From: Plectrocnemia conspersa
Lineage: Eukaryota; Arthropoda; Insecta; Trichoptera; Polycentropodidae
Assembly (NCBI GenBank): GCA_009617715.1
Contig: VTFK01000429.1
Span: 224,036 to 288,035, forward strand
Direction of reading: 5' to 3'
DNA: 64,000 nucleotides
Below the pieces are notes generated by a model that was given only the letters and a program-made list of their open reading frames with translations, made no database searches and was not told where the DNA came from. Numbering within the stretch: position 1 is the first letter of the stretch; every line of letters starts with the position of its first letter. Below, one piece after another: positions 47,282 through 60,305 of the stretch. A program made the position numbers and the translations under genes.

Positions 47282-48320
47282 GTAAGTGAGATTTTGCAAA
47301 TTATTCACACAATGTGTCTGCTCAATATCTTAGAATTAATATAAATTTGTAATGGGCTAATATTTAGCTCGTTTATAATCTATCATTGAACTATATTATC
47401 GTTTCATCTGAAGTTTTATCCTTTTACGATAACTTTGCTCATAAAATCCGATTCAAAGAATTCAGATCTGCCTATATATTCAAAAATTAAACCATTCTGT
47501 TTTTCTTTAATAAACATTATCGCGATTATTTCAGTCTATTATCGTTCCAAATTCGCGTTGCTACTCCGAAAGGGTTCGCCGTCGTAATATACACATTTCC
47601 ACTGGGATACCGAACGCCCTGCTAACATTTTTCCTAATTGAATTTTTAATTAAAAAATGTTTTCGACTGTGTTTTGTCGAGGGCGCTAAAAATTTTCACG
47701 TGACAAACTTTATTTGTCACAGTCTCCGAACCGAGAGATCAATACGCGTTACATAACGATACATACATAATGATACGAACCTCTTACATTTTCCACGTGA
47801 GCCCTTCCGGTCGAAGGTCAAGGATATTTTACGTTATCAATATTAATACGAAAGCAAATAATGCCGGTGCGACCAGATACCCTCGGGCTTATGTTATAAA
47901 TCAAAAACGCCTAATTGCTTCATTTTTTTATTATTTTAATTCCCTTTTATAGGCGCGTATCAATCAAAAGTGGAGCTGGAAATTAATTTATGGTGAGATT
48001 TTAGGATTTAATAACAGCACTACGGCATTCTTAGACCGGTTGTTGGACGCTTAAATGTTATAATATATATGACAGGTACACTGGAGATCTTTTAAAAATG
48101 TTGTTACAGATGATGTGTGTAAGCCGTGTACAAAATATGTAACACATAATCGGTCAATAGTTTAAAATTATGCAATCGTAGAGTTCTTCTTAGAATAATT
48201 TGTAATAAATTTACTTGAGAAACTAGTGCTAAAAAAAATGGTAACTTTTTTATTATGAATTGTATGGTTAGATATGATGTATTATATATTATTTGGTCTT
48301 ATTGATGCACTAAAATTGCA
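47282..48320. other. GC-richer island at 47530-47900
   Basis: CpG-rich piece (CGAAAGGGTTCGCCGTCG; GTCACAGTCTCCGAACCGAG) shortly downstream of the exon-like segment; no sustained frame. Candidate regulatory element. Confidence 0.25.
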
Positions 48321-48329
48321 TGTAATATG

Positions 48330-48610
48330 AATTTTTTAAGGGATGAAAAAATCTAGGGCAATTTATTAATCTACCGCTTTCACTATTATGTCGATGACCT
48401 TACATTCCGGAATATAAGAAGCACCTCCATATCATTTGGCTCTCTGTATTTCGCACAGTTGCCTGGATACATTTTTCACTATATCTTATGCTACCTTGAC
48501 AAAGAACATAGTACATTCCATCTGATCCGTATAAATTAATTTTACTCCCAGATAGCTTCACTCTTCCTCAATCCAAAACATACCAACTTTTGTGTCTTTT
48601 GGCGTATTTC
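48330..48610. repeat. Repeat D, copy 3
   Basis: Shares ACATTCCGGAATATAAGAAG, CACCTCCATATCATTTGGCT, CACAGTTGCCTGGA and CTTCACTCTTCCTCA with copies 1 and 2. Only the right-hand part of the repeat is present. Confidence 0.6.
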
Positions 48611-51600
48611 ATACACGTTAGGCGCATTTCTTTGGTAATTAGCAGGTATACCACTGCATACATATAAGAGTTGTCCATATTTATTTAATAAATATTTTGT
48701 AGATATGCAGTATTGAATATTACGAAGTCGTTGAACTGATAATCGGGTTTAATTTTTTTATTGTTAATAAATTAATTGCGGAATACTATATAATAATATA
48801 ATTTCTTATATATAAAATATTTTTTATAAATATTTTCACCACAAAAAGCTGATAGTCAATTGACTAGTTAACCACTCAAAAACAATATACATATGTATAT
48901 ATATACCTCTAAATGAGTGATAAATATTTTTTGAGAAGTGATACATTTATTATATACTATGAACAAGTTATTTTACATTAAAACTATTATTAAGGCAATG
49001 CTAGATCATAAGTCAGCAGTTTGTATTTCTATATGGCGTTCTAATCGATCAAAAATTGGGTGAAGCACTTTCCTCTCAAGCAAATTCAAACGATTGTAGA
49101 TTAAATGCTTTTCAACTACCAAAGACTTTTAAAGTAAAATATCAACTTTTATTACCAAAATATCTGGAGTTTAAAATAATAAAAAAAACTTCTAAACTGC
49201 TCAAGTTTTACTAAGCCAAACAAATATGTAAATCTTCCTATGTTTTTCACGTACCTGCAATGTGCCTTAATATGTGTATTTGATGATTATTTGTCAAATT
49301 TGTTAATAAGTTAACTTTTATCAGATTCCTTTTTGTACTTCAAAGAAATGTTTTTTTTTTATTACAATATATCATTTAAATTGATTAAATGCTCTATTGT
49401 AATAAATCAAATGGTTTTATTTACGATTATATAGTGTATGTAGTTATATCTTTTGTCGTCGACGTTCTTTATTTTCAAGTATGTGATTGATATAAATAAA
49501 TATTTATAGCTGTGAAATACTATTTCACGTCGTTTTTATATACCTGATAGTGTCGAAAAGTAATATTTCATACGACAAATTATTGTATTTCAAAAAATAT
49601 TGCATAAAACTGTAGTAGCTGTCGAACTTAATGCATTTATTTTTTAAGCACAATTAAATATTAAAAAAACAACCATTTAATGGTTACACTTGTTGATTAT
49701 GTTATGAAATCACAATCAGTAGACAGATTTTAAAATACATTTTATTGCCTAATAAGCTCAATATTAAAATACATATAAATTTTAACATATATCATCATTT
49801 TCAGAATAAAATCTTTTTATTATAAATTATAAAAAAAGTTTTCGATACATTTGTAAATAATCATACTTTTGAATACGCCATGTCAGATTTTCGTGATATA
49901 TTTTTTCTTAGTGTTTAGTTAACTAACAGTTGTTTATTGTCTGCGACATAAATTATAAGCAATAGGTCATCGATCGACCAAATGTATAGACTTTATGCCC
50001 ACTCGATTTTCACGCACCTCCACACTCATAAATCCGCGATTAGCAAATCTATAAATTATGAACAGATCGATCCCTCGAGGAGCCGAACTCGATTTTTATT
50101 ACTCGGAAGAGCTCCGCAAAATCATTTTTACGAGCGCTAATTGACGCGCGCGTAGTCGCCTCGGTAAATCAAAAAAACTTTGACCGAATAAAAAGAACAG
50201 GGGCGAATTGGAGTTTAGCGTAATTTATGCGCTCCTTAATCAAATTTCGACTATTGACCTCCGCCTGTTTACGCTCTTTCTCTCTCTCTCTCTCTCTTTC
50301 TGGTTTTCCCTTTCTCCCCCACTTTGTACTATTCGCGATATATAATTTGAAAAGTTTTCGCAGTGAGCGCAATTTGGCGCAAAATCGATAAGAACGCACT
50401 AATCCGGCAATCAAAAATAAGGGGCGGATGGGGAGCTTGGAGAAAAGTTGTTTTAAAATATAACGCAGCTTCGTTCGGTGTTAACTTGGAACGCCTTATT
50501 TCATAATCGTATTAAGATGCATTATTCAGAAAAGTATTTAATTTTAATATATAAAAACATTTAAAAAAGTGTACAGTGCTTTTTTTAGTTTCTCTCTGTT
50601 GTGTGGAAGAAGATGTAGTTCATTTTGTGTTGACTCAACTCAAAAAAAGCAAGTTTTTATATGAAATATAAGAAAAATACAAAAATAAATACCTCATGCC
50701 TTTGAACTAATGTTCTCAATTCCAATTATTAGCCCAATTTTCCACTATCTTGAATACTCGAATATTTGTTTATACTATCTCGAATGAAGTTTTAAAATAA
50801 TCTTAAAATAAAATAATTTGTATACTTGAGCAACACATGTCTCCAAAATCAATGGTCCTTTATGCGCCTTTATTTTGTTTCGAAATGTGAGACATGAGAC
50901 GCTTCTTCTTAACAAAAAAATGATTTTACGCCTTCGTCTTGTACATACAATGTTAATCGGCCATATCTACTATGACCGAAATTCGCAGAATTCATTCGTT
51001 GAACGAAACAATGCATGCGTCGTAAATTTTTGTGATCTTATTTTCTTATTTCAAAGTGAATTTTTTTTATTTAATTATTTTTTAATTAAATAATATTTTA
51101 CAGGCAACATTGATTTTTTCACTATGGTTAAATAAATTTAAATCGGTAAAAACCGAGAGAAAATTACGAATATTCGAATAATTCATCCATTTTTTTATGC
51201 AATATTCAATTAGTTGAAAACTATGAATTATTGAGAAACCTTACTTTGGATTGTAAAGTTTTAAAATGATACTGGAAGTTGCTTCGTATATTTTTTTATA
51301 TAATTTGTCGTCAGTATACTTAACAACTACCGTCCATTGTGTACGAACCGTGCGAAATCACTCTTGTTTTGTGTTCGTCTTCCGTTTTTATATAAAGCAA
51401 TTGTGTGCAATTGTAATGTTTCCTACTTTTATTGTTTATTTATTATGTATTTTTATTTCCCGTACCATTATTCGCATAAGTATCATAGTTACAGTTAGTC
51501 ATCAATTGTGTGATTCAGGATGAATATATAAACATCAGTTGCAATAGAACTCATATCAAAATGTGCTTAAACCTATTTAAAACCCGACGAACCAGAATCA

Positions 51601-52440
51601 AATAAAAAACAAACACATATGTTAGTTCTGAAATCAAAGTTTTATCTCAAATTTTTTACCTGTGGATTTTATTGTTCTACTAAATCTGTTGATTGTTAAA
51701 ATTCAATATGAATTAAACTTTGTAAAAAAATCATGCATATTAGTGACTTGTCACATCGATACTAATAGCCTATCTATACCAAGTGTCAGCTGGTTAAGGC
51801 TCGCCAATACCAACAACAGAGACAGACACGTTCCGCATTTGGTCTCGATCTGCACAGATCTGTTGCCGATGGCGAAATAATGGCTAACTACAAACATGTT
51901 GTGGTTCCATTGTGCCTATAACAATTATTTCATACCAGTCGATCAATCCTTTGTCCGTTCTGTGACACACGTCGTGGACTTACCATAAATGGCGGCGAAA
52001 CTATTGCGGAAGTGTTTATTTATAATATTTTTTGCTCTGTACTATTCGTTATTTTTATATGTAATTTGTTGCGGTACATGCATGTAAATGTTTAATGGCC
52101 AACAAATCGAAATCGAAAATGGTACTTGTTGGGTATAAACCAGTCGCCTAAATAATATATTACGTGTCTAGATCTTATCTGTACACTATATAATAGTAAG
52201 CGTCGAGCGATTCGTTGCTGATTTATAAGAATTTTTATTTCCGACGCCCGCAGTGTTCGATTTTTGAGTCAGTTGGCTTTCGTGAATCATGTGTCGAAAC
52301 TTATCAATTAAATGCGGACAAATCAAACGGCATTTCGACGTTATCTTGATATATATTAGTAACGCTTTTTACGATCTTCATCAGTAATTCACATATGATG
52401 GTTTAGGGATTTGAATGTGACTTTGAGAAAATCTGGTAAT
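48611..52440. other. AT-rich DNA with GC-richer island 49960-50480
   Basis: The island (AATTGACGCGCGCGTAGTCGCC) includes a (CT)n microsatellite at about 50277-50300. The remainder is AT-rich with chance frames below 90 codons. Around 51770-52010 composition rises slightly. No gene or RNA recognised. Confidence 0.35.
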
Positions 52441-52446
52441 AGTTTA

Positions 52447-52920
52447 TTTTATGAACATATATAAATTACCGCATATACAGAGAAATGTAGATGTCGCTAT
52501 CAGGCGGTTAATGTTATACATATACATATATATGGCGTCTCACACACCTGTGATTAATTGTCGCATTGTTTTTAGTCAACTTTGGCGCATCACAGATGAG
52601 GATGTTTGCATTGTTTCTTGATCATATCCCCGAAATGTGTTCACGCCTTATAATAAACTGTTCATATGGCAACACCAGTGATCTGTCACTAAATAGATTG
52701 TACGCAGGGTAAAATTTATTATCCATCGCGCGTCCTTTCCAAACAAAGCGTAATTTTTCGGCTGTACTTATGGGTGAAACGTTTCAGGAAGCCCGTGCAA
52801 TTCTTATGTGCCAAGATCTCTCCTACATACTCGTGTGAATATATAGTGTATGACTCCACTTTTGAAACATACATTATAAAAAAATGTGCAGGTGGTCTTA
52901 ACTTCCACAGTAGCATTTAT
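52447..52920. repeat. Repeat C, copy 2
   Basis: ATAAATTACCGCATATACAG and AATGTAGATGTCG at 52463-52497 match 53821-53857; CAAGATCTCTCCTACATACT with GTGAATATATAGTGTATGAC near 52811-52855 matches 54271-54310. The middle part differs. Confidence 0.5.
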
Positions 52921-52926
52921 TGTAAT

Positions 52927-52978
52927 ATTTTTTAATATAATTTCAAATATCAAATTTAATATAATTTCAAATATCATT
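52927..52978 (+). repeat. Short tandem duplication
   Basis: The unit TTTAATATAATTTCAAATATCA occurs twice in direct succession, period 24 bases. Confidence 0.7.
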
Positions 52979-52984
52979 TACTGA

Positions 52985-53480
52985 TAATCTGTGAGTCGAT
53001 TGAATATGGAGTTAGAATCAAAGAGGAGCCGAATCGTTGCACAACCGCTTCGGTGTCAATTAGTCCATTTCACCGCATTAATTGAAATATACGCGAAGCG
53101 AAATCAAAGTGGGCGACGCCCCACGCATGTAGTTCAATTAGCATCCGAGTCGTAGGGCGTTTTAAAACGCATGATGGACCGTTTGTCATCAAAGTGTGTC
53201 AAGAAGAGCAGATGTAGGCGCCTGTTTCCTAATTGAACGCAAACAGCGTAATCTGTTTACGGGCGTTAAATAATTCAAACGTTATCCATGGCCGCCCCTC
53301 TCTCCTGATAGCCAATTGTAAAATTAGAAACACAAGAGGTAGAGGGTCGTAATCTTTGAACTTTAGTCTGATGTGTATGTATTACTCTCTTCGGTGATGA
53401 AAATTGTGAATCAAGAGGTGACTCGAACAGTGTCCATCAGCGCACGCGGCCTCTGAAATTTATTTTATCAATTTATTTTT
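52985..53480. other. GC-richer non-coding island
   Basis: CpG-rich (GAGGAGCCGAATCGTTGC; GGGCGACGCCCCACGCATG; CATCAGCGCACGCGGCC), no sustained frame. Candidate conserved non-coding DNA. Confidence 0.3.
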
Positions 53481-53813
53481 TTAATTTATTGATTTCATTC
53501 CAGCTGGTATGCTCAAAAAAATGCATGACCTAATTGCACATGCGCTTTGGTTTGTTCTTAACCTATTATTGAAAATCCAAGCTTATAATTACTTAAGTGA
53601 CGATCCTCGCGGATTTGGAACAGACAGTGTAAGCCATATATTGCTTATCTTTGCGACATACTGAGCTATCTGATATTTGTATTTTTTTTAATATAAACAT
53701 TTCTAAGAAAGATAAAAGTGAACTATAAATATGTATCATGGCAATTTTCGGGTTTAAATGGGTGTAATTTTGCAGTCAAATAGACACCTAAAAAGCTGTC
53801 AATGGTATATTTT

Positions 53814-54410
53814 AAAAACATAAATTACCACATATAGAGAAAAATGTAGATGTCGGTGAAATGAGGTGGTTGAGTTGAAATAGCAGTTTTGGAAGTCAGA
53901 CAGTATTCGCTGGCGTGTCGAGTTGTATTTTGCCGGGTGTGATTTTGGTAGAGCGGCTGGGATTATCGTGATTTGTTCTTGAGCTGTTTCTTTGCTTGTC
54001 TGTGGCGTCTCTCTTCTTCCATCTTATGCGTCTCCGCCTTCTGTGACCAAGTGTCACATCTTTATAATGCTGGTTCAAGATAGCAGAATGTTTGCGAGCC
54101 AATTGTATCGTTTCTTGAACACACACAAAATATGTTAACGCCTTAAAATAGTAACGGTCCAGATTGCCACTTCGGCGATCGTTAAGCAAAGGGTAGAATA
54201 TCAATAAATTTATTTCGCGACCTTTTCTGTGTGTATATTCTCCATTATTAACGCCTTTGTTTGGTCAGTAGATCTCTCTTTCATGGTTGTGAATATATTG
54301 TGTGTCGACCGACTTTCGAAACTTGATTTCTTTTAACGTTCATTCAAAATTGTCATTAGAATGACTTGTAAATTATAACAAATTGTGCATGTGTTTGAAC
54401 ACAAAAATAT
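53814..54410. repeat. Repeat C, copy 3 (longest)
   Basis: Contains ATAAATTACCACATATAGAG, ATTCGCTGGCGTGTCGAGTTG and GTGAATATATTGTGTGTCGA in the order seen at 32455-33190. A 102-codon minus frame (53896-54204), rich in arginine, lies inside but is not kept open in the other copies, so it is probably incidental. Confidence 0.6.
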
Positions 54411-54719
54411 TTTGTCATAAAAAATAATAATATAAGACATTATAAAAGACAAAACCTGATCCTTTCTAATGATAAGGATATTTATATTGTTCTGGGTTTT
54501 TATATTCTAAGCTCCCATGCGACTTATTAAATTTTAAACGTCTCAGTAATAATTCAGTTTCAGTTAAAATTCTGCCAATTTTGCTCAAAAATAAAAATAT
54601 AACTGAAATTTATACCATGTTCTAATTAATGTGCTGATTTCACTGCTATGGATTGAGTGAACTTTGTACAACGATGCAACGATGAATCATTTCGGATTCC
54701 TGATTTAAAATAAAATATG

Positions 54720-55200
54720 AAAAACATTAACCACAGCTTCACGTGCGTTTACTTACGCGGAAGAAACGTGCTTAGTCTGTTCTTTAAGCCGAGTTACTGA
54801 GAAATGCCTGGCAACGCGAAAGATTTACATTTGGAGAGTTATATAATTGTGAAAGCGACAGCAAATCCCATTTTATTTTTCAGGCTGTCATCGCTCACGA
54901 ACGACCACGGTTAGTGACCATCGTAATTTTTTTCACCGTGACAGTTCGTGTATGACAGCTATCGTGACTCAGGAGCTGTTGTGTATTACGAAGCCCCGTC
55001 GCCGGCGAAACTAGGAGGGGCATGCTAATTGAACAGGCATACAGTGTTGGGGTAGCTTTGGACTTGGCATGAGGCACGCAACTCTCGGATTTAAATTTAA
55101 ATTAGGGATGGTTTTCGTACCGCTATTATAGCATATAATGCGCCCTCGGGTTATGGCGTACCGACCGATACCTATGCGGCGACCAAATAATTATAGTATC
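54720..55200. other. GC-richer island with a 3' splice-like site
   Basis: TCCCATTTTATTTTTCAG ends at 54883 and is followed by GC-rich DNA open for about 42 codons in one + frame before a stop near 55013. No good 5' splice site follows, so it could only be a terminal exon; no polyadenylation context is convincing. An opposing 60-codon minus frame is also present. Conserved non-coding DNA is the simpler reading. Confidence 0.2.
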
Positions 55201-56840
55201 AAAAATCTTTACCTGAGTTATGTAATTATGTAAATTCTGAATAACTAATGGACCGTGCCTTGAAAGAATCCATCATTTGTCTATCCTACTTTTTAATAAT
55301 TCATGTTTAAACTATAATACATTCAATACAGAATTTTGCTAATTTTTATCATATAACATTTTCATTGCAAATTTTATGATATTTTTATTATTGACAGACA
55401 TTTTTAATATAAAAACTTACAGTGCTATATATTTATATATATCTATATATTTTAGCTGTGCTCTTGTCAACTTTTTATGTTTTAAAAATATATAATTAAT
55501 TTCGTGTATAAAATATTATATGAGCCGCTGATTTTGAAAATGGGGCAAGTTCATCTTATGCCACTTTTGGATAATTAATGGTTTGCGTTTGAACTGGTTT
55601 AAAAATATTAGTAAGCAATAATATAGTTATATTATATTGCTTACGGTCTTTTTTTATAGAATTTTTATATGCAGCAATTAAATTCGCGTTATTTAATCAA
55701 AAAACATGTTTTTATTATTGCGTGACGTTTTAATTTGCATATTGAGCGAATCGCACTTTTAGCAAGTGTCTTTAGGTGGATGATGAAAGTGCAAATTAAA
55801 TTCTTAGTTAAAAATATTCCTATATTTTTTTTCCTAACATGTGTTATTTTCCTTACATTTATCAACGTATAAATTATACATTTTTATTAAAATCAATTCA
55901 AAATTTAAATACTTTCTATTTGGATTGTGAGACCTTGTATAATGGCTTTCTGATTGAGGAAAATTCTCAATGTATTCCTTTACGCGTTTAACTTCTTCCT
56001 CGTTGATTTTCCTGGAGGAATCTTTCATTCTACTACGAAAATATTCTCCGAAATTTTGTTGCATACTAAAATTTTTGCTTCTTTTGTATTTAAATAATAT
56101 TTAAAAGTGCAATTCCTTTGCGTTTCTCTGTAATTTCTCGATCGCAATTTTTTTTAAATTATGTTCCTCAACGCTTTTCAATTTTTATTAAAATTATTTT
56201 ATTTTGAGTGAACTTATCCCACTTTCAAAATCAACAAACAATTAATATCATTGACCATAATTGAATTGATTAAAAACAGAAATTTTAATATAATTGGCTC
56301 TAACTCTTTTTTTTTTAACAAAATGGACTTGCCCCGCTTTCAATATCAACGGCTCATATATGTATTATATATTAGTTATCCAACTGTTTGTTTAAAGATT
56401 TTTAATCTAGCGAAATTATATGTAGTGCAATAAATAACCACAAACCACACTGATACTTAAAAAATATATTAATCTGGCACTGCAGGTGAAACCGTGCTCA
56501 AAGAAAGGTGTCGCCACAGGCAATATATTACGGCAAAAATCAATTATTTCAGGCTCGTTTGGAGCAGGCAGCTAGCCCGTTTTTTGATTACGCGTCAAAG
56601 CCTATCGCAGCTAGGACGAGATCCGATGAATTATGGACATAATAAATTTTGCATGTAAAAAAAATATAATACATGTATCGAGAAATCTAACATTTTCGCC
56701 GGTTGGCCATTAGTCATCTTCGAATTCGAAATGAAGCTCGTATATATATATATATATATATACATAAATCTGGATACGTAAAAACTGTAACACCTTGCAT
56801 ATTGTTATACTGAATAAGGAGTACAGGAACGCTATTTAAT
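55201..56840. other. AT-rich stretch, nothing coding
   Basis: Chance frames of 60-76 codons only. A (TA)n microsatellite lies at about 56740-56763. Confidence 0.4.
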
Positions 56841-56852
56841 AAGTGTTTTGCC

Positions 56853-57111
56853 TTAACCCTATGAACGCGTTAATCAAAAATAATATTTAATTGTTTTTTT
56901 TTTTTTTTTTTGAAAAATGCAAATTTTACCTTGATACTGTGTTAAAATGTTCTGATTTTATAATTTTTATTTATTTAAAATGATATTTTATGTTAATTCA
57001 TAAAAAAGTGCTTTTCTTGAAAAGCATTTTTTTTACTGATTTTGGTGTAAAGAGATAAAAAAATTAATTGAGCGACTTTAGTCGATTTCCGCGTTCAAAG
57101 GGTTAGGTTAA
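56853..57111. mobile_element. Small TTAA MITE
   Basis: TTAA at 56853 is followed by CCCTATGAACGCG; on the minus strand the right end reads CCCTTTGAACGCG (57090-57102) next to a decayed TTAA and an intact TTAA at 57108-57111. The interior holds the hairpin TGCTTTTCTTGAAAAGCA. About 255 bases with no coding capacity: a piggyBac-like miniature element. Confidence 0.6.
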
Positions 57112-57289
57112 AAATGACATTTATCTAGATTTTTTTATATAAAATCTAGTTAAATCAAAGAGAACGCCCCCTTACTTATTGCAATTTAGTCAGATGTTTA
57201 AAATTATTTTAACCGAATTAACTTTTTTTTAAATTTATTTTCTATATATTTCGGAGATAATCTATATATTTCGAAGAGCAATTCGCAAT

Positions 57290-57971
57290 AATAAAAAGTG
57301 GTTAGGCTCCGATTCAGTCCTCTCCAGTGCTTGTTCTTTTATTGTATATAATCGATCGATGGTCAAATGCAGTGCAACTGAGCGAAGAGAGCTCTTATTC
57401 CATCAGAGTTTATAATCGTGAACGTTTATCTAATCACTCATTAGTATTCATGTTTATATAGTACATACATATACTGGCAAATTTCTATGTGCACATATTC
57501 CAGTGGACACGTCCTAGTGACAAGGAGGAACCTGTCACTTGTACCGCAACGCTTCCGACAGGCTTTCACTCCAAATCGATATTCGAGAGTCAGTAGATTC
57601 TTGAAATATCTCGACCCGGTCGGATTACTCGCGGTTTGAAATTTAGTTATGACGCGAGACGTCATTAACGAGGGTCAATTAACGGACATTTCACGGTTCA
57701 ATTGCTCGTCAAATACCGCTTCCGATTCAATTACGCGAAACTCTGCGTCACTTCGTCAGGAATCGAGAAAGTTTCAATTCGAGAATCTAAATTTAAAATC
57801 TCGATCTGATCGATCGCGAGCTGTGGACGCGTCGTCGAACGCAAACTGTCAAAGCACCGACGAGATGATATCGCTTGACACTTGTTTATACAATTTGATT
57901 GAGTATAATAAATTGCTAAAGCTGATTAAATTTTTTAATTCAAGAGCATTACAAAAAAAAAATATAGCTTA
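57290..57971 (+). other. GC-richer island; 109-codon frame ending at a donor-like site
   Basis: An ATG frame starts at 57649 (stop TGA 12 bases upstream) and stays open through CTTACAG|GTAAAC near 57971, where the intron-like bases supply the stop. The 57620-57860 part is CpG-rich; the last third is AT-driven. No domain is recognisable and the start context is poor. It could be a first coding exon, but a chance frame in a conserved non-coding island is more likely. Confidence 0.2.
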
Positions 57972-58433
57972 CAGGTAAACAGCTGCGCGAAACCTTTACC
58001 GTCTACTGATAAAAAACTGTATTAATAGATCATTTTTATAGATAGTAGTATGTCGGCTGTTTATTGAAGATCGAATGAACCTTAATATACTTTTAATTTT
58101 TATTTGATGGGAATTATGATTTATGTATGTGATGCTTCTTTTTCGTAGTATCCAAATAATTTCCAAAATCGGGTTCTGGGTGACTGCTTGACTGGACCAG
58201 ATTAGACGATTGAAGTGAAAGTGACTGCTTTTTTCGAGTTTCATTGAGTCATCTTTACATATATTCTAATTTAAAAGCGAAGTGGAAGTTCTAGGTGATA
58301 TTTAATATAGACGTTTGAAAGTTCCGAATATTATTGCAACGCAAAAGCATCGTTTTAGCTTATATAATATTGAGAAAATAAGAGGAGACCAACGTCCTTT
58401 CTATTCCTCGGTTCTTTGACTTTCAAAGGTCGA

Positions 58434-58972
58434 TGCCCTAGGGGTGTTTGACCTCGCGGCCAATGAGACTCTTCGGTGTATCCTATCAGATTGTTTATTA
58501 AGTTATAATTACAATTTTGACTATGGTCGATTACGGCGTGACGTTTCTCGCGATGAAGGTGTGCAGTTGATGATGTCTCAGGGCTCTGTGGCTGCGCGCG
58601 GCGAGTGTCAGGTGTGATCTTTAGGTCTGTCGGTTAGGGCGCGTGGCTGGTTCCTCCGGATGGCTGCTGGTATCTTGGCTCTCTGGTTGTCTGCGTCGCT
58701 GGCTCTGCTGTCTGGTGACGTCTCTTGTCTCGTGCCTCAGCCGTCTCGTATCTCGGCCCGTCTGCCTTGGGCCGTCTGTTTTCTCCTCATCGGAGTCCGG
58801 GCTTATATCCTTTAGGGGGATTCTCTTAACGACCCGTGTTGTGTGTGGTCAAAAGAAATCCCTCTTGTGCCATGTTGTTTGTCTCATTGTTAATGAATGA
58901 ACGTTTTTGGTCACGGTCATTAACAATGAGACAATCACCCTTTTAAATGTGCCTATATGTGTGGTCGCCACA
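58434..58972 (-). mobile_element. Solo LTR, copy 2 (minus orientation)
   Basis: Minus strand begins TGTGGCGACCACACATATAG; a TATA-like ATATAAGCCCGGACTCCGAT at about 58785-58805 aligns with copy 1, and AATAAA is at 58495-58500. It ends in CA at 58434. Unlike copy 1, the 5' part holds an 18-bp perfect inverted repeat (58879-58896 and 58917-58934, TCATTGTTAATGA type). The 85-codon + frame inside is incidental. Confidence 0.7.
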
Positions 58973-59700
58973 GACTAATCCAGATTTCTTAGGGCGGATC
59001 TTTAGCTGTGTCGGGGTATTTGTTTTTAGCAATATGATTAAACACTACAGGTGCATTATTTCATCATTCCATCAATAAAGAGCCAGTAAAGAGCCAGTTA
59101 TGCTGTCTTGCGTCAATATATACTTTTATTTATCATTTTTTTCGAGAATTCTCGAAAAAATTGAGAAAAGTGAAAATGAAAATTCTTATTTCTCAAGAGA
59201 TATAAAAGCCACCAAAATGCCTAAAATTGATCCATTGGTCGCGTTAAAAGCGCAATAAACAAAATGCTATTAGTTTTTAGGACCCGCCAACAAATGTACG
59301 TGTCAATAATAGATTTAGGATAATCCGCTCAGGGTCTTTACAAAACAAATGCTATTTTATTAAATTGATAACGGCATAAATTAGTATGAATTGAGCAAAG
59401 GAATGCGAAATGACAAGTGCGAGGATGCCAAACCTCTAACAGTCATACAAATATTATTTTTTAAAAAGCAATTGAAAATAAACAAATCTAATTAAATAAT
59501 TTAATTACATAATCACACGAAGTGTATAACAGCGCATTCATAGCGATTCGCTTCAAACAATGCCAAATAATATATTAAAAAAATAGAAAAAAAATAATGT
59601 CCGCTTAAACCCCCAAATCTTTTTAATTTGTCATCGCGGCTAAAATGGGCCAGCAATAAATCTCATCACAAGCAAACCAAACGTTTAAATCTTATATTCG
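58973..59700. other. No gene recognised
   Basis: AT-rich DNA with a short hairpin (TTTTTCGAGAATTCTCGAAAAA) at about 59138-59160. Nothing else supportable. Confidence 0.4.
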
Positions 59701-59711
59701 AAATTCGATTC

Positions 59712-60305
59712 CTTCAGCACTTCATAAAAAAAGTTCCATTTGATATGCCCGATTTACGACTCGAGAGTTTTTATACGACTCGAACGAAGTGGTGCTATGC
59801 CTGACTATTAACAGACTGAAAAGACCGAGAAAGCAGCCGCTTCTCTCTTCACATTAACCTTAGTAAAAATGTTGCACAATAATAGTAGTGTATAGCACAT
59901 TATATTGCAAGGAAATAATGAAATAAAATAGTTTGAGATGCTCTTTGTGTTGTTACTGAGTTTTGCCTATTATGTTTGCTAGATATTTAAAATAAAATAA
60001 ATAATATTTACTAATAAATTCTAGCATGGAATTTAAAAATACATATCATAATCCTTTAATTTTAACAGTATTTATTTCGAAGAACCATGACTCGTTTCTA
60101 ACACGTTTTTGAACAAACATAAGACGTGTACACACCAACGCTAAATAAATAGCACGGCATACTTTTAGATTCTTTAATATCTTTTATAATAGTCCACGTA
60201 AAACTCAATGGTTTCAAATATTTAATTAACTCGTTAAGGCGTTTTGAAATTAAAAATAATATCTCCACTGATTGCTATCGTTTTTTTATCCTCTCGAACA
60301 ACCGC
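59712..60305. repeat. Duplicated block, copy A
   Basis: Matches 62003-62430 in the same orientation: CACTTCATAAAAAA, GACTGAAAAGA-CGAGAAA, TTAACCTTAGTAAAAATGTT, TAGCACATTATATTGCAAGG, and GGCGTTTTGAAATTAAAAAT with TATCTCCACTGATTGCTATC. Between about 60026 and 60233 it has some 200 bases absent from copy B, which has a different 84-base piece there. Confidence 0.75.

Noticed and set aside
50277..50300. (CT)n run, with (TA)n at 56740 and ATGT runs near 41945, 42650 and 47045, as special elements
   Set aside because: Ordinary microsatellites.
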